DNA of 64,000 nucleotides from ENR-C587 sp942493235 (lineage in GTDB: Bacteria > Bacteroidota > Ignavibacteria > Kapaibacteriales > UBA2268). The DNA lies in NCBI GenBank assembly GCA_942493235.1, contig OW818676.1:2232001-2296000 (forward strand), read 5' to 3'. Made by a program: the position numbers and the translations under genes. Position 1 is the stretch's first letter, and the number at the start of each line of letters is the position of its first letter. Of this stretch, positions 9,643 to 18,224 are shown piece after piece. The notes beneath the pieces were generated by a model. It saw nothing but the letters and a program-made list of their open reading frames with translations, made no database searches and had not been told where the DNA came from.

Positions 9643-11808
9643 TTATTTGATTTTTGTTTTTACTATTACTTCAACTGTTCTGCAATAGAACCTACCCTCG
9701 GGGTATTTGTTATCATATAGCATGGCATCGCCGATATTTACTGTAGCAGCATTAGAATTAAGAGCTTTTTTAATGGATTGTGCTCTGTCTTTAGCTAATT
9801 TTGTGTTATATTCCTTATTACCGCTTTCGTCAGTATAACCGATGATTTCTATCGTAGATTCGGGTTTTATTCTACTTAAAATAAAATCAACTATTTTTTT
9901 ATTATTCAGTTCAAGTTTTGATTTATCGAAATCAAAGAGTATTAAATTGAAAAGCTCAATTTCGTAATCACCTTGCCTCTCAGTTTTTTTCTTTTGAACA
10001 GTAATTTGCTCAATTGGCAGAGTTTGATTTTCGAAAGTTTTTTTATTGCCTTTTCTGTCTTCAACGGTTATAGTAAAGACTAATGGCTCGGAAAATTTTG
10101 GAATCATCTCTTGTTTATTATTCAAATTCCAATCAATATTAATCGGAATATCGGAGTAGCCGCTATTTACAAATTGATTTTTTGTTTGAGAATTTTGGAA
10201 AGATTTCAATTCCCAATTCTTGATTCCCGGTTCAGAATTTACAATTGGTTTAAAGCGAATTATCGGAGGATATGCAGTTCTATCTGCTTTTTCAATAAAT
10301 ATGGGCTCTAATATTTTATAATCATCAGAATAAAGCTCCACTCTTTGATTTTCTTGTATTTTAATTGGCTCATTATGAGGGGTAGAAGCCTTTTTAGGTA
10401 AATTACTTGTACTGATAATTAGCCTGCCGGCATCAATATTCCAATTATTTGTCAGATAATTTTTAATTGATTCGGCTCTTCTTTTCGATAAATCTCTATT
10501 ATTCTTTTCAGCTCCATTATCTGAATTACAACCGATAATTTTAAGAGTAGCAGTCGGATTATTAGTCATCCTTTTACCAACTATATTTAGCAAATTATAA
10601 TATAGCTCAATAGTATTATCTTGGTATAAGCTTGTAAGAGCAAATTTATCTGTCTCTGATTGATTCAATGTTTTATATCTTTTGGGCAATTCTGCCGAAT
10701 TTTCATCAAAAAATATGTAATTCAGCAAAGGGTCAAGCCTATTTGATGTGAATTCCTCAATTTGAAAATGCGGATTAACAATCTCATTGCCTAAACTGTC
10801 CACTCCAATAGCAGTAATTTCTCCGGTTAATTGAAACACTTTAGCTTTGAATATTGTATCTGTACGGCTTATTGTTTCTTGAGTCAATCGGATATTTTTG
10901 TCTTGACTAATAGAAACATCAGACTTAGCAATTCCCTGAATATAAGTGTCTTTTTCAAAATTTGCAGATATAAGATGAAGAGTATCAATATTTTCAATTT
11001 TTTTATATTCATCAATAATCGGAGGGCTGGGCTTAGGCGAATACTTCAGTGCTATTCCCACTCCATATCTGTTAACTTTCCATTTATCAACTAATGCGTC
11101 TGAAATAATATTGGTAAGTCCATAATGCAATGAAAGCTCGGGCTCAAGAAATAATTCTTTATCGGCACTGATTGGTAGCTGATATGATAGTGAAAATGCT
11201 AATGAGCAGAAAATCGAATTAGCTGATTTTAATTCTCCTGATGAACTATTGCGTTCGCGAGACTTAGTATCAACACCGTTAGCATCAAGAAATGTTCCCG
11301 AATTTGTCGGTTTAGTAATTCTCTCAATCTGAGAATAATCCTTTTTAAATATATACGCAGTTTCAATTCCGAGATTTAGGAATAGAGCCTCCCACACATT
11401 ATATTTCACTCCGGGTTCGAAACCTATTATTCGGAGAGTTGACTCGAAACTATGCTCAAAGGCTCCCTCTGTTTCTACGCCGTTAACACTAACCGTGGTG
11501 GATTCTGTTCTTAATAATTCCGCACTCAGGCTGCTGTAAAATAGTTTTCCGTATAGCATCCATTTCGGATATATGGGATAGTCCATCACAAAACCAAAAC
11601 TTGCTCCGGCAGATTCCCCTCCTTCGTATCCCGGAGAACAGCTGGGGCATTCAGGTACCTTTTTAAAATTTGAGCTATGAGAATTCAGATTAATAGCTCC
11701 CCACACTCCATAACTATTATTAGGAATTGTATCTTGCGATTTTAATAAAAATGGCATAAATAATATACTAACTAATAGTAAATTGCTGACTAATTTTTTT
11801 GTTTTCAT
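9643..11808 (-). CDS. Outer-membrane beta-barrel protein with two OmpA domains
   Basis: 721 residues from the ATG at 11808. The frame is open 22 codons further upstream, but the signal peptide starts at this ATG (MKTKKLVSNLLLVSILFMPF). The first third looks like an outer-membrane barrel (alternating polar/hydrophobic strands). Two OmpA-like peptidoglycan-binding domains follow. The first has FFDENSAELPKRY and RDLSKRRAESIKNYL; the C-terminal one has LFDFDKSKLELNNKKI, GYTDESGNKEYN and LAKDRAQSIKKAL. This is the first gene of the three-gene operon. It may anchor the surface complex to the cell wall, comparable to OmpA partners of T9SS adhesins; that link is inferred. A TATATTG box about 45 bp upstream resembles a Bacteroidota -7 element. 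Confidence 0.88.
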   Translation of the reverse strand: MKTKKLVSNLLLVSILFMPFLLKSQDTIPNNSYGVWGAINLNSHSSNFKKVPECPSCSPGYEGGESAGASFGFVMDYPIYPKWMLYGKLFYSSLSAELLRTESTTVSVNGVETEGAFEHSFESTLRIIGFEPGVKYNVWEALFLNLGIETAYIFKKDYSQIERITKPTNSGTFLDANGVDTKSRERNSSSGELKSANSIFCSLAFSLSYQLPISADKELFLEPELSLHYGLTNIISDALVDKWKVNRYGVGIALKYSPKPSPPIIDEYKKIENIDTLHLISANFEKDTYIQGIAKSDVSISQDKNIRLTQETISRTDTIFKAKVFQLTGEITAIGVDSLGNEIVNPHFQIEEFTSNRLDPLLNYIFFDENSAELPKRYKTLNQSETDKFALTSLYQDNTIELYYNLLNIVGKRMTNNPTATLKIIGCNSDNGAEKNNRDLSKRRAESIKNYLTNNWNIDAGRLIISTSNLPKKASTPHNEPIKIQENQRVELYSDDYKILEPIFIEKADRTAYPPIIRFKPIVNSEPGIKNWELKSFQNSQTKNQFVNSGYSDIPINIDWNLNNKQEMIPKFSEPLVFTITVEDRKGNKKTFENQTLPIEQITVQKKKTERQGDYEIELFNLILFDFDKSKLELNNKKIVDFILSRIKPESTIEIIGYTDESGNKEYNTKLAKDRAQSIKKALNSNAATVNIGDAMLYDNKYPEGRFYCRTVEVIVKTKIK

Positions 11809-12171
11809 AAATTTAATGGTATTACTCCCTATTATGGAATTTTTTGCTTTTGCTAAAACTACAATATAAATCATTGAAATATTTGCAATTATTAAAGATG
11901 ATATTAGTGCTTTGTAACATTTTTTTAAATAAAAGTAGTGGGTCTATAAAGTAAATTATATCTTTCTTATGCTTAAATTTTGTTACATAGTACTAAAAAC
12001 AATTGCGTCCACATTATTCACATTCAATATAATGAAATTTATTATAATAACAAAAGAATATTTTCAAAATATCGAATTATTTTAAAAATTTTTAAATTTG
12101 AATATTATTCAATACAATTCAATAGATAATATGTTTCTTCACTATTTTGTGTGGGTAAGTATGAGTGGTTT

Positions 12172-12216
12172 GGGGTTTGGGGTTGGGGGTTTGGGGTTGG
12201 GGGATTGGGGTTGGGG
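12172..12216 (+). repeat. G-tract array, potential G-quadruplex
   Basis: Seven runs of four or five G (12172-175, 179-182, 185-189, 193-196, 199-203, 207-210, 213-216) separated by two or three bases, mostly TT or TTT. This meets the usual sequence rule for a G-quadruplex. It sits in the 594-bp gene-free gap 11809-12402, which otherwise holds AT-rich DNA and the hairpins listed next. A short G-rich version of the same text occurs near 23320 and a C-rich counterpart at 15845-15884. Confidence 0.7.
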
Positions 12217-12226
12217 ATTGGAAATT

Positions 12227-12259
12227 AGATATGCCATATCTGCCAGAAATGGCATATCT
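12227..12259. repeat. Hairpin with 11-bp stem
   Basis: AGATATGCCAT (12227-12237), an 11-base loop, then ATGGCATATCT (12249-12259). The stem is perfect. It stands between the G-tract array and the REP-like hairpin at 12292-12317. Function unknown. Confidence 0.6.
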
Positions 12260-12291
12260 ATGGGAGCATATTTCTACTTCAATTCTACCAA

Positions 12292-12347
12292 TATTCATCA
12301 TCTAACGATGTTGGAAGACCAACCTTACTACGCAGAGCGTAGTAAGG
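12292..12347 (-). repeat. REP-like hairpin plus ACTACGC hairpin
   Basis: 12292-12317 is a minus-strand copy of the CAACATCGTTAG hairpin family. It is followed by a perfect 11-bp stem with AGA loop at 12323-12347 (CCTTACTACGC / GCGTAGTAAGG). The pair order matches 197-261. The same 11-bp hairpin, with loop TCT, is at 60509-60533, beside another copy of the REP-like element. Confidence 0.7.
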
Positions 12348-12402
12348 AGGGGTGCATATTACCTTTTCCTAATTCAATAGGTATAATCGATAGGAAATTC
12401 GA

Positions 12403-13227
12403 CTAATAGTTTGCAGTAAAATCAACTTCTCTTTCAAAGTCAGGATAAATAATCTGTTCAATTTTTATCGCCTGCCCGGTAGAAGTCTCAATATCAATAT
12501 GTACGCCACATATACGAACATCTTTATCGGCAATTTCATATTTGTGAGGGGTCTGAAGTAAAAATCTCTTCATAGCAATTTCTTTTTTTAGACCAACTAC
12601 AGAATCATAAGGTCCGGTCATTCCGACATCAGTAATATAAGCAGTACCATTGGGCAGAATACAGGCATCAGAAGTTGGGATATGTGTATGAGTTCCAAGC
12701 AGGGCACTTACTTTGCCGTCTAAGTACCAAGCCATAGAATATTTTTCGGCTGTAGCATCGGCATGGAAATCAACTATAATAAATTGAGTTTTTTCAGATA
12801 AATGCTTTAAGCCGAAATCGGCAGCTTTAAAAGGGCAATCGATTGCCTGCATAAATGTACGACCTTGTAATTGCAATACTCCGACTGAAATTTCTTCATC
12901 TAATTTATATAATAGAAAGCCTTTGCCGGCATTGCCGGACGGATAATTCAATGGGCGTACAATATTGGCATTTGAAGCTAATAGTGGTTTGGCTCTCCAA
13001 TTATCCCATACATGATTACCGGTAGTAATTACGTGAGCACCTAATTCAAAGAATACTTTGGCTTCATCTTCGGTAATACCTTTACCACCACATGCATTTT
13101 CGCCGTTAATAATAACAAACTCAGCTTTATATTTTTCAATTAGTTTGCTAAGCTCATTTTTTAATATATTCATTCCCGGGTCGCCGACTACATCACCAAT
13201 GAATAAAACACTTAATTTACTTTTCAA
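12403..13227 (-). CDS. ymdB: YmdB-family metallophosphoesterase (2',3'-cyclic nucleotide phosphodiesterase type)
   Basis: 274 residues, the family's usual length. Metal and catalytic motifs appear in order: GDVVGDPG (near the start), NGENA (about 40), TGNHVWD (about 66), DFHADATAEK (about 150) and GTHTHIPTSD (about 176). The Bacillus YmdB family hydrolyses 2',3'-cAMP and influences biofilm and RNA turnover. The start is a TTG at 13227: an AAGGA box lies seven bases upstream, and no ATG precedes the conserved FIGDVVG motif. It is transcribed away from the response-regulator gene at 13387, so the two share a short divergent promoter region. Confidence 0.88.
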   Translation of the reverse strand: MKSKLSVLFIGDVVGDPGMNILKNELSKLIEKYKAEFVIINGENACGGKGITEDEAKVFFELGAHVITTGNHVWDNWRAKPLLASNANIVRPLNYPSGNAGKGFLLYKLDEEISVGVLQLQGRTFMQAIDCPFKAADFGLKHLSEKTQFIIVDFHADATAEKYSMAWYLDGKVSALLGTHTHIPTSDACILPNGTAYITDVGMTGPYDSVVGLKKEIAMKRFLLQTPHKYEIADKDVRICGVHIDIETSTGQAIKIEQIIYPDFEREVDFTANY

Positions 13228-13386
13228 TTTTATATCCTTTTTTTATTTATTTCTTAGAATACAAAATTATAAAAAAAGAACTAATTATTTGAATTTTTCT
13301 TATGATATTTCTCAACTTATTATTAAATTGTATGACGTAAACTTGTATATTGGGTTTATATATTTATAATTCTATATTGATTGCAA

Positions 13387-14517
13387 ATGAAAAAGTGTGT
13401 TATACTGTGTGTCGATGACGAAAAAATTGTTTTGGACAGCTTACGAGTCGAGCTAAAATCGGCATTTGGTTCTAATGTTCAAATAGAGCTTGCTGAAAGT
13501 GGTACTGAAGCTCTGGAATTGCTTAAAGAATACACAACTGAAAGTTATGAATTCCCCGTCATAATCACAGATTATATTATGCCCGAAATGAAAGGCGATG
13601 AATTACTCAGAGAGATTAAGGATTTATACCCAAAAATTTATACAATTATGCTTACCGGGCAGGCTACTACCGAGGGTGTCGGTAATGCTGTTAACTGGGC
13701 AAATTTATATAGATATATACCTAAACCATGGGAAACTACCGATTTAATTCTTACTGTCAAGGAAGCATTAAAAAGCTATTTTAAAGATAAAGAAATTGAT
13801 GAGAAAAATATAGAGTTAGAAGTTGCCAACGAAAGATTAACCCGACTTGATAATGCGAAATCATATTTCCTTGGTTTGCTTTCACATGAATTAAATACTC
13901 CGCTCAATGCTATCTATGGCAATGCTCAGCTTATAAAAGCATATACCGAAGATGAAGAAATTCTCGAATCTGCTGATTATATAATTACTGCTTCTAATCG
14001 ACTAAAGAGGTTTAATGATATTTCTTTATTGATTACTCAAATCAGAACTCAGAAATACGAAATCAGTTTCAAAGAAATATCAGTTAAAGAAGTTCTTGAT
14101 TTGGCAGTGTTTAACCAATCTACATTTATACAAGAAAAAGGCATTTCGATTGAAAGAGATTTAAATTACCCCGAGACTTGCATAAAAGGAGACCATGAAT
14201 TACTTTATAAAATATTAGAGATAATAATCAACAATGCCTGTAAGTTTTCTCCTATCAATGGTGAAGTTAGAATTGAAGATGCTATCAAAAATAATCAATA
14301 CATTATAAAGATTATGGATAGAGGAGAAGGGTTTACTCAGCAATCTCTTAATCACTTATTCGAATTTTTCTCGTCAGGCGAACTATTGCATCACAGTGAA
14401 GGATTTGGTTTAGGATTGGCGGCAGTAAAAATAATTATGGAAGTTCACAGAGGGCAGGTAAATGCTTATAATGCTCCTGATGGCGGTGCTGTTGTTGACT
14501 TAGTATTTGATTTGTAG
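13387..14517 (+). CDS. Response regulator receiver-histidine kinase fusion
   Basis: 376 residues from the ATG at 13387 (an in-frame TTG is six bases upstream). Residues 1-125 are a receiver domain with acidic pair D10/D11, phospho-acceptor D62 (ITDYIMPEMKG) and K113 (YIPKPWE). A short coiled coil leads to HisKA (LLSHELNTPLNA, H167) and an HATPase domain (N box NNACKFSP, G1 DRGEGF, G2 GFGLGLAAVK). No membrane segment or sensor domain is present, so it is a soluble kinase probably controlled through its own receiver by another kinase. The protein at 19987-21099 has the same unusual domain order. Confidence 0.88.
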   Translation: MKKCVILCVDDEKIVLDSLRVELKSAFGSNVQIELAESGTEALELLKEYTTESYEFPVIITDYIMPEMKGDELLREIKDLYPKIYTIMLTGQATTEGVGNAVNWANLYRYIPKPWETTDLILTVKEALKSYFKDKEIDEKNIELEVANERLTRLDNAKSYFLGLLSHELNTPLNAIYGNAQLIKAYTEDEEILESADYIITASNRLKRFNDISLLITQIRTQKYEISFKEISVKEVLDLAVFNQSTFIQEKGISIERDLNYPETCIKGDHELLYKILEIIINNACKFSPINGEVRIEDAIKNNQYIIKIMDRGEGFTQQSLNHLFEFFSSGELLHHSEGFGLGLAAVKIIMEVHRGQVNAYNAPDGGAVVDLVFDL

Positions 14518-14543
14518 GCTTTTGACTTAATTTATTCGGTAGA

Positions 14544-14819
14544 TTAGAAATATTTCCCTTCTTCTTCTTTTTCGGGAGCATTTTTCCCTTTTTTCATCCA
14601 TACATTAACAATATTCAGCAATTTAAATGTAGCTTTGTTTCTGAATTCATTATTTAGTACGTCTAATTTCTCTTGCAGTGTTTTTTTGTCTTTAAATGTA
14701 TCTAATTGAGTTTTCCGTAATATTATAAGTGCAGCATCTACTAAATCGTCTTTGCTTTTTACTTTGACAGATTTAGGGACTAAGGCTTCTTCGTCCATAT
14801 TTATTCTTCTGATTGCCAC
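14544..14819 (-). CDS. Small hypothetical protein
   Basis: 91 residues with no family recognised. It is mostly helical and charged, with a Lys-rich middle (KVKSKDDLVDAALIILRKTQ) and an acidic/basic tail. The start used here is GTG at 14819, preceded by a GGTGG box five bases away. The ATG at 14798 is an alternative and would give 84 residues. It converges on the kinase gene (26-bp gap). Cytosolic, as no signal or membrane segment is seen. Confidence 0.55.
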   Translation of the reverse strand: MAIRRINMDEEALVPKSVKVKSKDDLVDAALIILRKTQLDTFKDKKTLQEKLDVLNNEFRNKATFKLLNIVNVWMKKGKNAPEKEEEGKYF

Positions 14820-14903
14820 TACACCACCTATAAATTTTTAAATCAAGCAAATATAGAAAAAAAACCGTTCTATACCTATTAATATATATTAATTAGTATT
14901 ATG

Positions 14904-14935
14904 TTGTTTAAATAGCTAATTATTCGTTAAATTTG
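14904..14935 (+). promoter_or_regulatory. Bacteroidota-type promoter candidate for the CBS gene
   Basis: TTG at 14904-14906 and TAAATTTG at 14928-14935 match the TTG/TAnnTTTG pattern of the Bacteroidota primary sigma factor, with a spacer of 21. It is 40 bp upstream of the CBS gene start. Confidence 0.45.
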
Positions 14936-14974
14936 AATCAAGGATAAATTACCTATTTAAGAAAGGGGGCAATA

Positions 14975-15403
14975 ATGCCATTGACAAATAAAGTTGATGA
15001 AGTAATGACAAAAAATGTCTTTACAGTTGAATTCGATGATTCAATTAAGAAAGCTGATGCTATCATTCGCCAAGAGCATGTTAAGCAAGTACCGGTAGTA
15101 GATAATCAAAAATTTATCGGTATGATAACCGAAAGAACATTGATGGAATATACCTTAAAACAAATATATGAGTACGACGATTCGTTTGCTGATTTGGAAT
15201 ATAACAAAATTAGCGAATTCCAAAATATATTAGCAAAAAATGTTCACATTATTTATCCTGAAGATAGCTTAACCAAAGCTATCGAAGTAATGAGTAAAAA
15301 GAAAATTGATTATATGCCTGTGGTTGATTGGGAAAAGAATTTATTAGGGATAATTACGGCTATGGATATACTTCTTTTTGTTAATAAAAAAATTCAGCAA
15401 TAA
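14975..15403 (+). CDS. CBS-domain pair protein
   Basis: 142 residues forming a single Bateman module: CBS1 about 1-60 (VDEVMTKNVFTVEFDDSIK, then PVVDNQKFIGMITERTLM) and CBS2 about 75-142 (NVHIIYPEDSLTKAIEVM, then MPVVDWEKNLLGIITAMDIL). Such stand-alone modules bind adenine nucleotides and regulate partner proteins. The partner is not identifiable here. The start is well supported by AAAGGGGG seven bases before the ATG. It appears monocistronic, followed by a 600-bp repeat-filled gap. Confidence 0.87.
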   Translation: MPLTNKVDEVMTKNVFTVEFDDSIKKADAIIRQEHVKQVPVVDNQKFIGMITERTLMEYTLKQIYEYDDSFADLEYNKISEFQNILAKNVHIIYPEDSLTKAIEVMSKKKIDYMPVVDWEKNLLGIITAMDILLFVNKKIQQ

Positions 15404-15480
15404 TACTTTCTGCCACTTTCAACTATGAATTGATACTTCTGCTGAATTGAAATTTTAAAGACAAGTGACTATGTGAGAAC

Positions 15481-15740
15481 CTTTGTTGTTGTCGCTTTTT
15501 CTACCATTAACAATTACTCAAAGTCTCTGAACCCCACGCTGAAGCGTGGGGTTGAATGTAATGGGGAGATAAGATATTGCAAATTTTTGCAGTAAATTCT
15601 ATCTCCCAATTTCATTCAATAGGTTGTCCTTTAAGTTGTCATTAGGAACGTAGTGAAGAATCCAGATAAAGCTAAATATTGATAACTCTAGATTCTTCGT
15701 TACACTCATTGACAATATTATTGATTTTAGACAGCCTCGT
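15481..15740. repeat. Dispersed repeat cluster, copy 2 (rearranged)
   Basis: Contains the text CTCAAAGTCTCTGA shared with 31-40 and 22932-22946, and an inverted version of the GTCATTCTGAG palindrome (arms 15638-15666 and 15687-15713). It ends in TTTTAGACAGCCTC. The gene-free gap 15404-16003 holds only this cluster, the hairpin at 15530-15553 and the C-tract array at 15845-15884. Confidence 0.65.
15530..15553. repeat. Perfect 11-bp hairpin
   Basis: AACCCCACGCT, loop GA, AGCGTGGGGTT. It lies inside the dispersed repeat cluster, directly after the shared AAGTCTCTG text, and replaces the GATGAGG found in the other copies. No T-run follows, and the CBS gene ends more than 120 bp away, so it is more likely part of a repeat element than a terminator. 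Confidence 0.65.
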
Positions 15741-15844
15741 TGGGTTGAGTTGATATCGGACATTTATTCCTATTTCCTACGGTGAAGAGGCTGTGGCTTA
15801 GGGCAATTTGTCCCAATTCCCAATTCCCAATTCCTATTTTCCAT

Positions 15845-15884
15845 CCCCGAACCCCGAACCCCGAACCCCAATCCCCGAACCCCC
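15845..15884 (-). repeat. C-tract array, potential G-quadruplex on the minus strand
   Basis: Six C4/C5 runs (15845-848, 852-855, 859-862, 866-869, 873-876, 880-884) separated mainly by GAA. It is preceded by short tandem copies of CAATTCC. It is about 120 bp upstream of surE. Confidence 0.6.
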
Positions 15885-16003
15885 AAATACTAAATAACTG
15901 AGAATTTTCAATATAGAAACTAAATATGATAAATAGTATTCAATAAAATATAATATGTAAAAATCAGTCAATTATATTCTTGAAAAATTTGATAGACAAA
16001 GGT

Positions 16004-16777
16004 ATGAAGAAAGAAAAAATAAAGATTTTAGTAACAAATGATGATGGTATAGACTCACCGGGTATATATGCTTTAGCTAATTCACTTAGTGAATTAGGAG
16101 AGGTATTTGTAGTAGCACCGGACTCACAGAAAAGTGCTGTTTCACACATGATGTCGATAAACACTCCACTAAGAGTTACGAAAACATTTAGAGACGGGAA
16201 AATATTTGGGTACGCAATTAATGGCTCTCCTGCCGATTGTGTTAAGCTGGCTATTTGCTCACTTATGCAAGAAAAACCTGACTTAGTAGTTTCTGGAATA
16301 AATCATGGACAGAATACTTCTGTAAATATTCTATATTCCGGAACGGTAGCCGGGGCTGCCGAAGGTATGCTGGTCGGGATTCCCTCTATTGCCATTTCAT
16401 TAGCTTCTTATGATATTAATGATGAATGTATTACAGCCGCCAATTATGGCAAGATAATTGCTAATAATCTTTTGGGCACTCAAATGCCCAGAGGGACATT
16501 TCTAAATGTGAATGTACCTTGTAAGAGCGAGGCTGATATTAAAGGAATTAAAATTACTCGAGAGAGTAATTCAGTATGGACAGACAGGTATGAATGCCGT
16601 CAAGATCCTTTTGGCAAAGATTATTATTGGTTTGCCGGGGATTACAAAATTCATGACACCGATATTATCGCAGATGATGTCGCAGTTGCACAGGGATATG
16701 TGTCTATTACTCCTTTACATTATAGCTTGACAAATACAAAGCTTATGCAAGAATTAAGCTTAGTATTCGAAAAGTAA
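16004..16777 (+). CDS. surE: SurE 5'-nucleotidase/exopolyphosphatase
   Basis: 257 residues. The metal-binding motif LVTNDDGIDSPG lies at the N-terminus. It is followed by VVAPDSQKSAVSH (SurE Ser/Asn loop) and the SGINHGQNTSVNILYSGTVA block. SurE dephosphorylates nucleoside 5'- and 3'-monophosphates in the cytosol and is linked to stationary-phase survival. The ATG at 16004 is taken as the start because the motif follows at the normal distance; an in-frame TTG at 15980 would add eight residues. Single-gene unit; 16778-17011 downstream is AT-rich with no gene. Confidence 0.93.
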   Translation: MKKEKIKILVTNDDGIDSPGIYALANSLSELGEVFVVAPDSQKSAVSHMMSINTPLRVTKTFRDGKIFGYAINGSPADCVKLAICSLMQEKPDLVVSGINHGQNTSVNILYSGTVAGAAEGMLVGIPSIAISLASYDINDECITAANYGKIIANNLLGTQMPRGTFLNVNVPCKSEADIKGIKITRESNSVWTDRYECRQDPFGKDYYWFAGDYKIHDTDIIADDVAVAQGYVSITPLHYSLTNTKLMQELSLVFEK

Positions 16778-17011
16778 TTATGTTTTTTGATTCCTATTTG
16801 AAATAGTTTTCTTGGCTTCATCACATAGCTTTAGCTACAGTAAAGTCAAAATATAATTTTTTACGAATTTATGTATGAAATAGTATAATTCGTATTATAA
16901 GAGTCTGAGTATAGTAAATGAAGAGCGAGCATATTTAGCTTTTTCTATCTAATAATAGAAAGAGCCTATATATATAAATTTAATTAATTGTTATATTTTA
17001 TTTGATGAACA

Positions 17012-17362
17012 ATGGCAGTAATAATTACAGTTGAACAAATCAAAGACGGAATGATTGTCGCAGAGCCGGTTATTAATAACTTTGGCTTTACATTAGTACC
17101 TTCCGGCACAATTCTTAATGAAAAGCATAAAAAAGTGCTAAAGACTTGGAACGTATATACTGTCTCAATTAAAACAGATGATACAGAAGATGAGTCTGAA
17201 ATTTCTGAAGAATTAAAGAAATTAGCTATAGATAGGATTTCCAAACGAATGAAGTGGACTCCACGCAATTCTCAAGAGATTAATTTATATAATACTGCAA
17301 TTATTAGAGCGGCAATGATTTGCTTAAAACAGAGTAAGGGGGCAGGGCTTGGAAACGATTAA
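17012..17362 (+). CDS. Small signalling protein resembling the N-terminal domain of HD-GYP proteins
   Basis: 116 residues. Its first 55 residues (VEQIKDGMIVAEPVINNFG, then VPSGTILNEKHKKVLKTWNV) match the beta-rich module commonly fused upstream of HD-GYP/HDOD domains. The remainder is charged and helical. It overlaps the HDOD gene by 14 bp, so the two appear translationally coupled and probably act together as a split version of that architecture. The exact biochemical role is unknown. Confidence 0.65.
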   Translation: MAVIITVEQIKDGMIVAEPVINNFGFTLVPSGTILNEKHKKVLKTWNVYTVSIKTDDTEDESEISEELKKLAIDRISKRMKWTPRNSQEINLYNTAIIRAAMICLKQSKGAGLGND

Positions 17363-18197
17363 AAGAGTGCTCAGAGGTGTAGAGGATTTCCCAACTCTAC
17401 CTACTATTTATACTACTTTGAGTGAAGTAATGGCTAATCCTAATTCTACTCCAAGTGATGCCGCTGACGTAATCTCCCGTGACCAGTCTGCTGCCTCTAA
17501 ACTTCTGAAAACAGCTAACAGTTCGCTTTATGGATTTAGAGGTAGAATTGATTCTGTAACTCAGGCTATATTCTATATAGGGTTTGAGGAAGTAAAAAAT
17601 ATAATTCTTACTCTAAGCATTTTAGATATATTTAGAAAAACAAAATTCGAGCATGACTTCAACCCTGTCGAATTATGGAAGCATTCTATTGCTGTGGGTG
17701 TAATTACACGTAATATCGGGGCTCAGTTAGGCGTTAAAAATTTAGAACATTACTTTATTGCCGGAATAATGCATGATATTGGCAAATTGTTATTTTTTCG
17801 TTCGATTGAATCCGACTATTTAAAAACTATTCGTAACGCTTATGATAATAATATATCAATCAGAGACTCAGAAGCTGAAATCCTTGGCGTTACTCATACC
17901 GTAGCCGGTGAATTAATTGCCGAAAAATGGAAATTACCTATTAGTATTAAAAATTGTATCAGGCACCATTATACCGGTGTAGTTGATGGTAAAGTCGATA
18001 ATATGGTCGCTACGATTCACCTGGCAAATATTATTGCGAGGCTATATGAGCTTGGAGAAACCGGTGATGATATAGTGCCGGAACCTAATATTAATATTTG
18101 GGCTACTCTAAACATACAGGATAATTTGTTTTCGAATCTCTATAATAAAATAATGAATGATTATGAAGAATCTATTGCTCTATTTATTTTAAAGTAA
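17349..18197 (+). CDS. HDOD-domain signalling protein
   Basis: 282 residues, almost all one HDOD domain: DFPTLPTIYTTLSEVM, DVISRDQSAASKLLKTANS, FYIGFEEVKNIILTLS, then HYFIAGIMHDIGKLLF and HHYTGVVDG. HDOD proteins are HD-like scaffolds that usually lack catalysis and act in two-component or cyclic-nucleotide signalling. The start is a TTG at 17349; a strong AAGGGGG box lies six to seven bases before it, and no ATG fits. It sits between the small regulatory gene and a histidine kinase (27-bp gap), forming one signalling operon to 22112. Confidence 0.88.
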   Translation: METIKRVLRGVEDFPTLPTIYTTLSEVMANPNSTPSDAADVISRDQSAASKLLKTANSSLYGFRGRIDSVTQAIFYIGFEEVKNIILTLSILDIFRKTKFEHDFNPVELWKHSIAVGVITRNIGAQLGVKNLEHYFIAGIMHDIGKLLFFRSIESDYLKTIRNAYDNNISIRDSEAEILGVTHTVAGELIAEKWKLPISIKNCIRHHYTGVVDGKVDNMVATIHLANIIARLYELGETGDDIVPEPNINIWATLNIQDNLFSNLYNKIMNDYEESIALFILK

Positions 18198-18224
18198 TTT
18201 TTAATTGTGTAATTGAGAAAAAAA

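Noticed and set aside
12098..12406. 102-codon plus-strand frame through the G-tracts and hairpins
   Set aside because: Its sequence is made of Gly-rich translation of the G-tract array and palindromes, so it is not a gene.
15530..15553. Terminator for the CBS gene
   Set aside because: The hairpin is 127 bp from the stop, lacks a T-run and lies within a dispersed repeat cluster.
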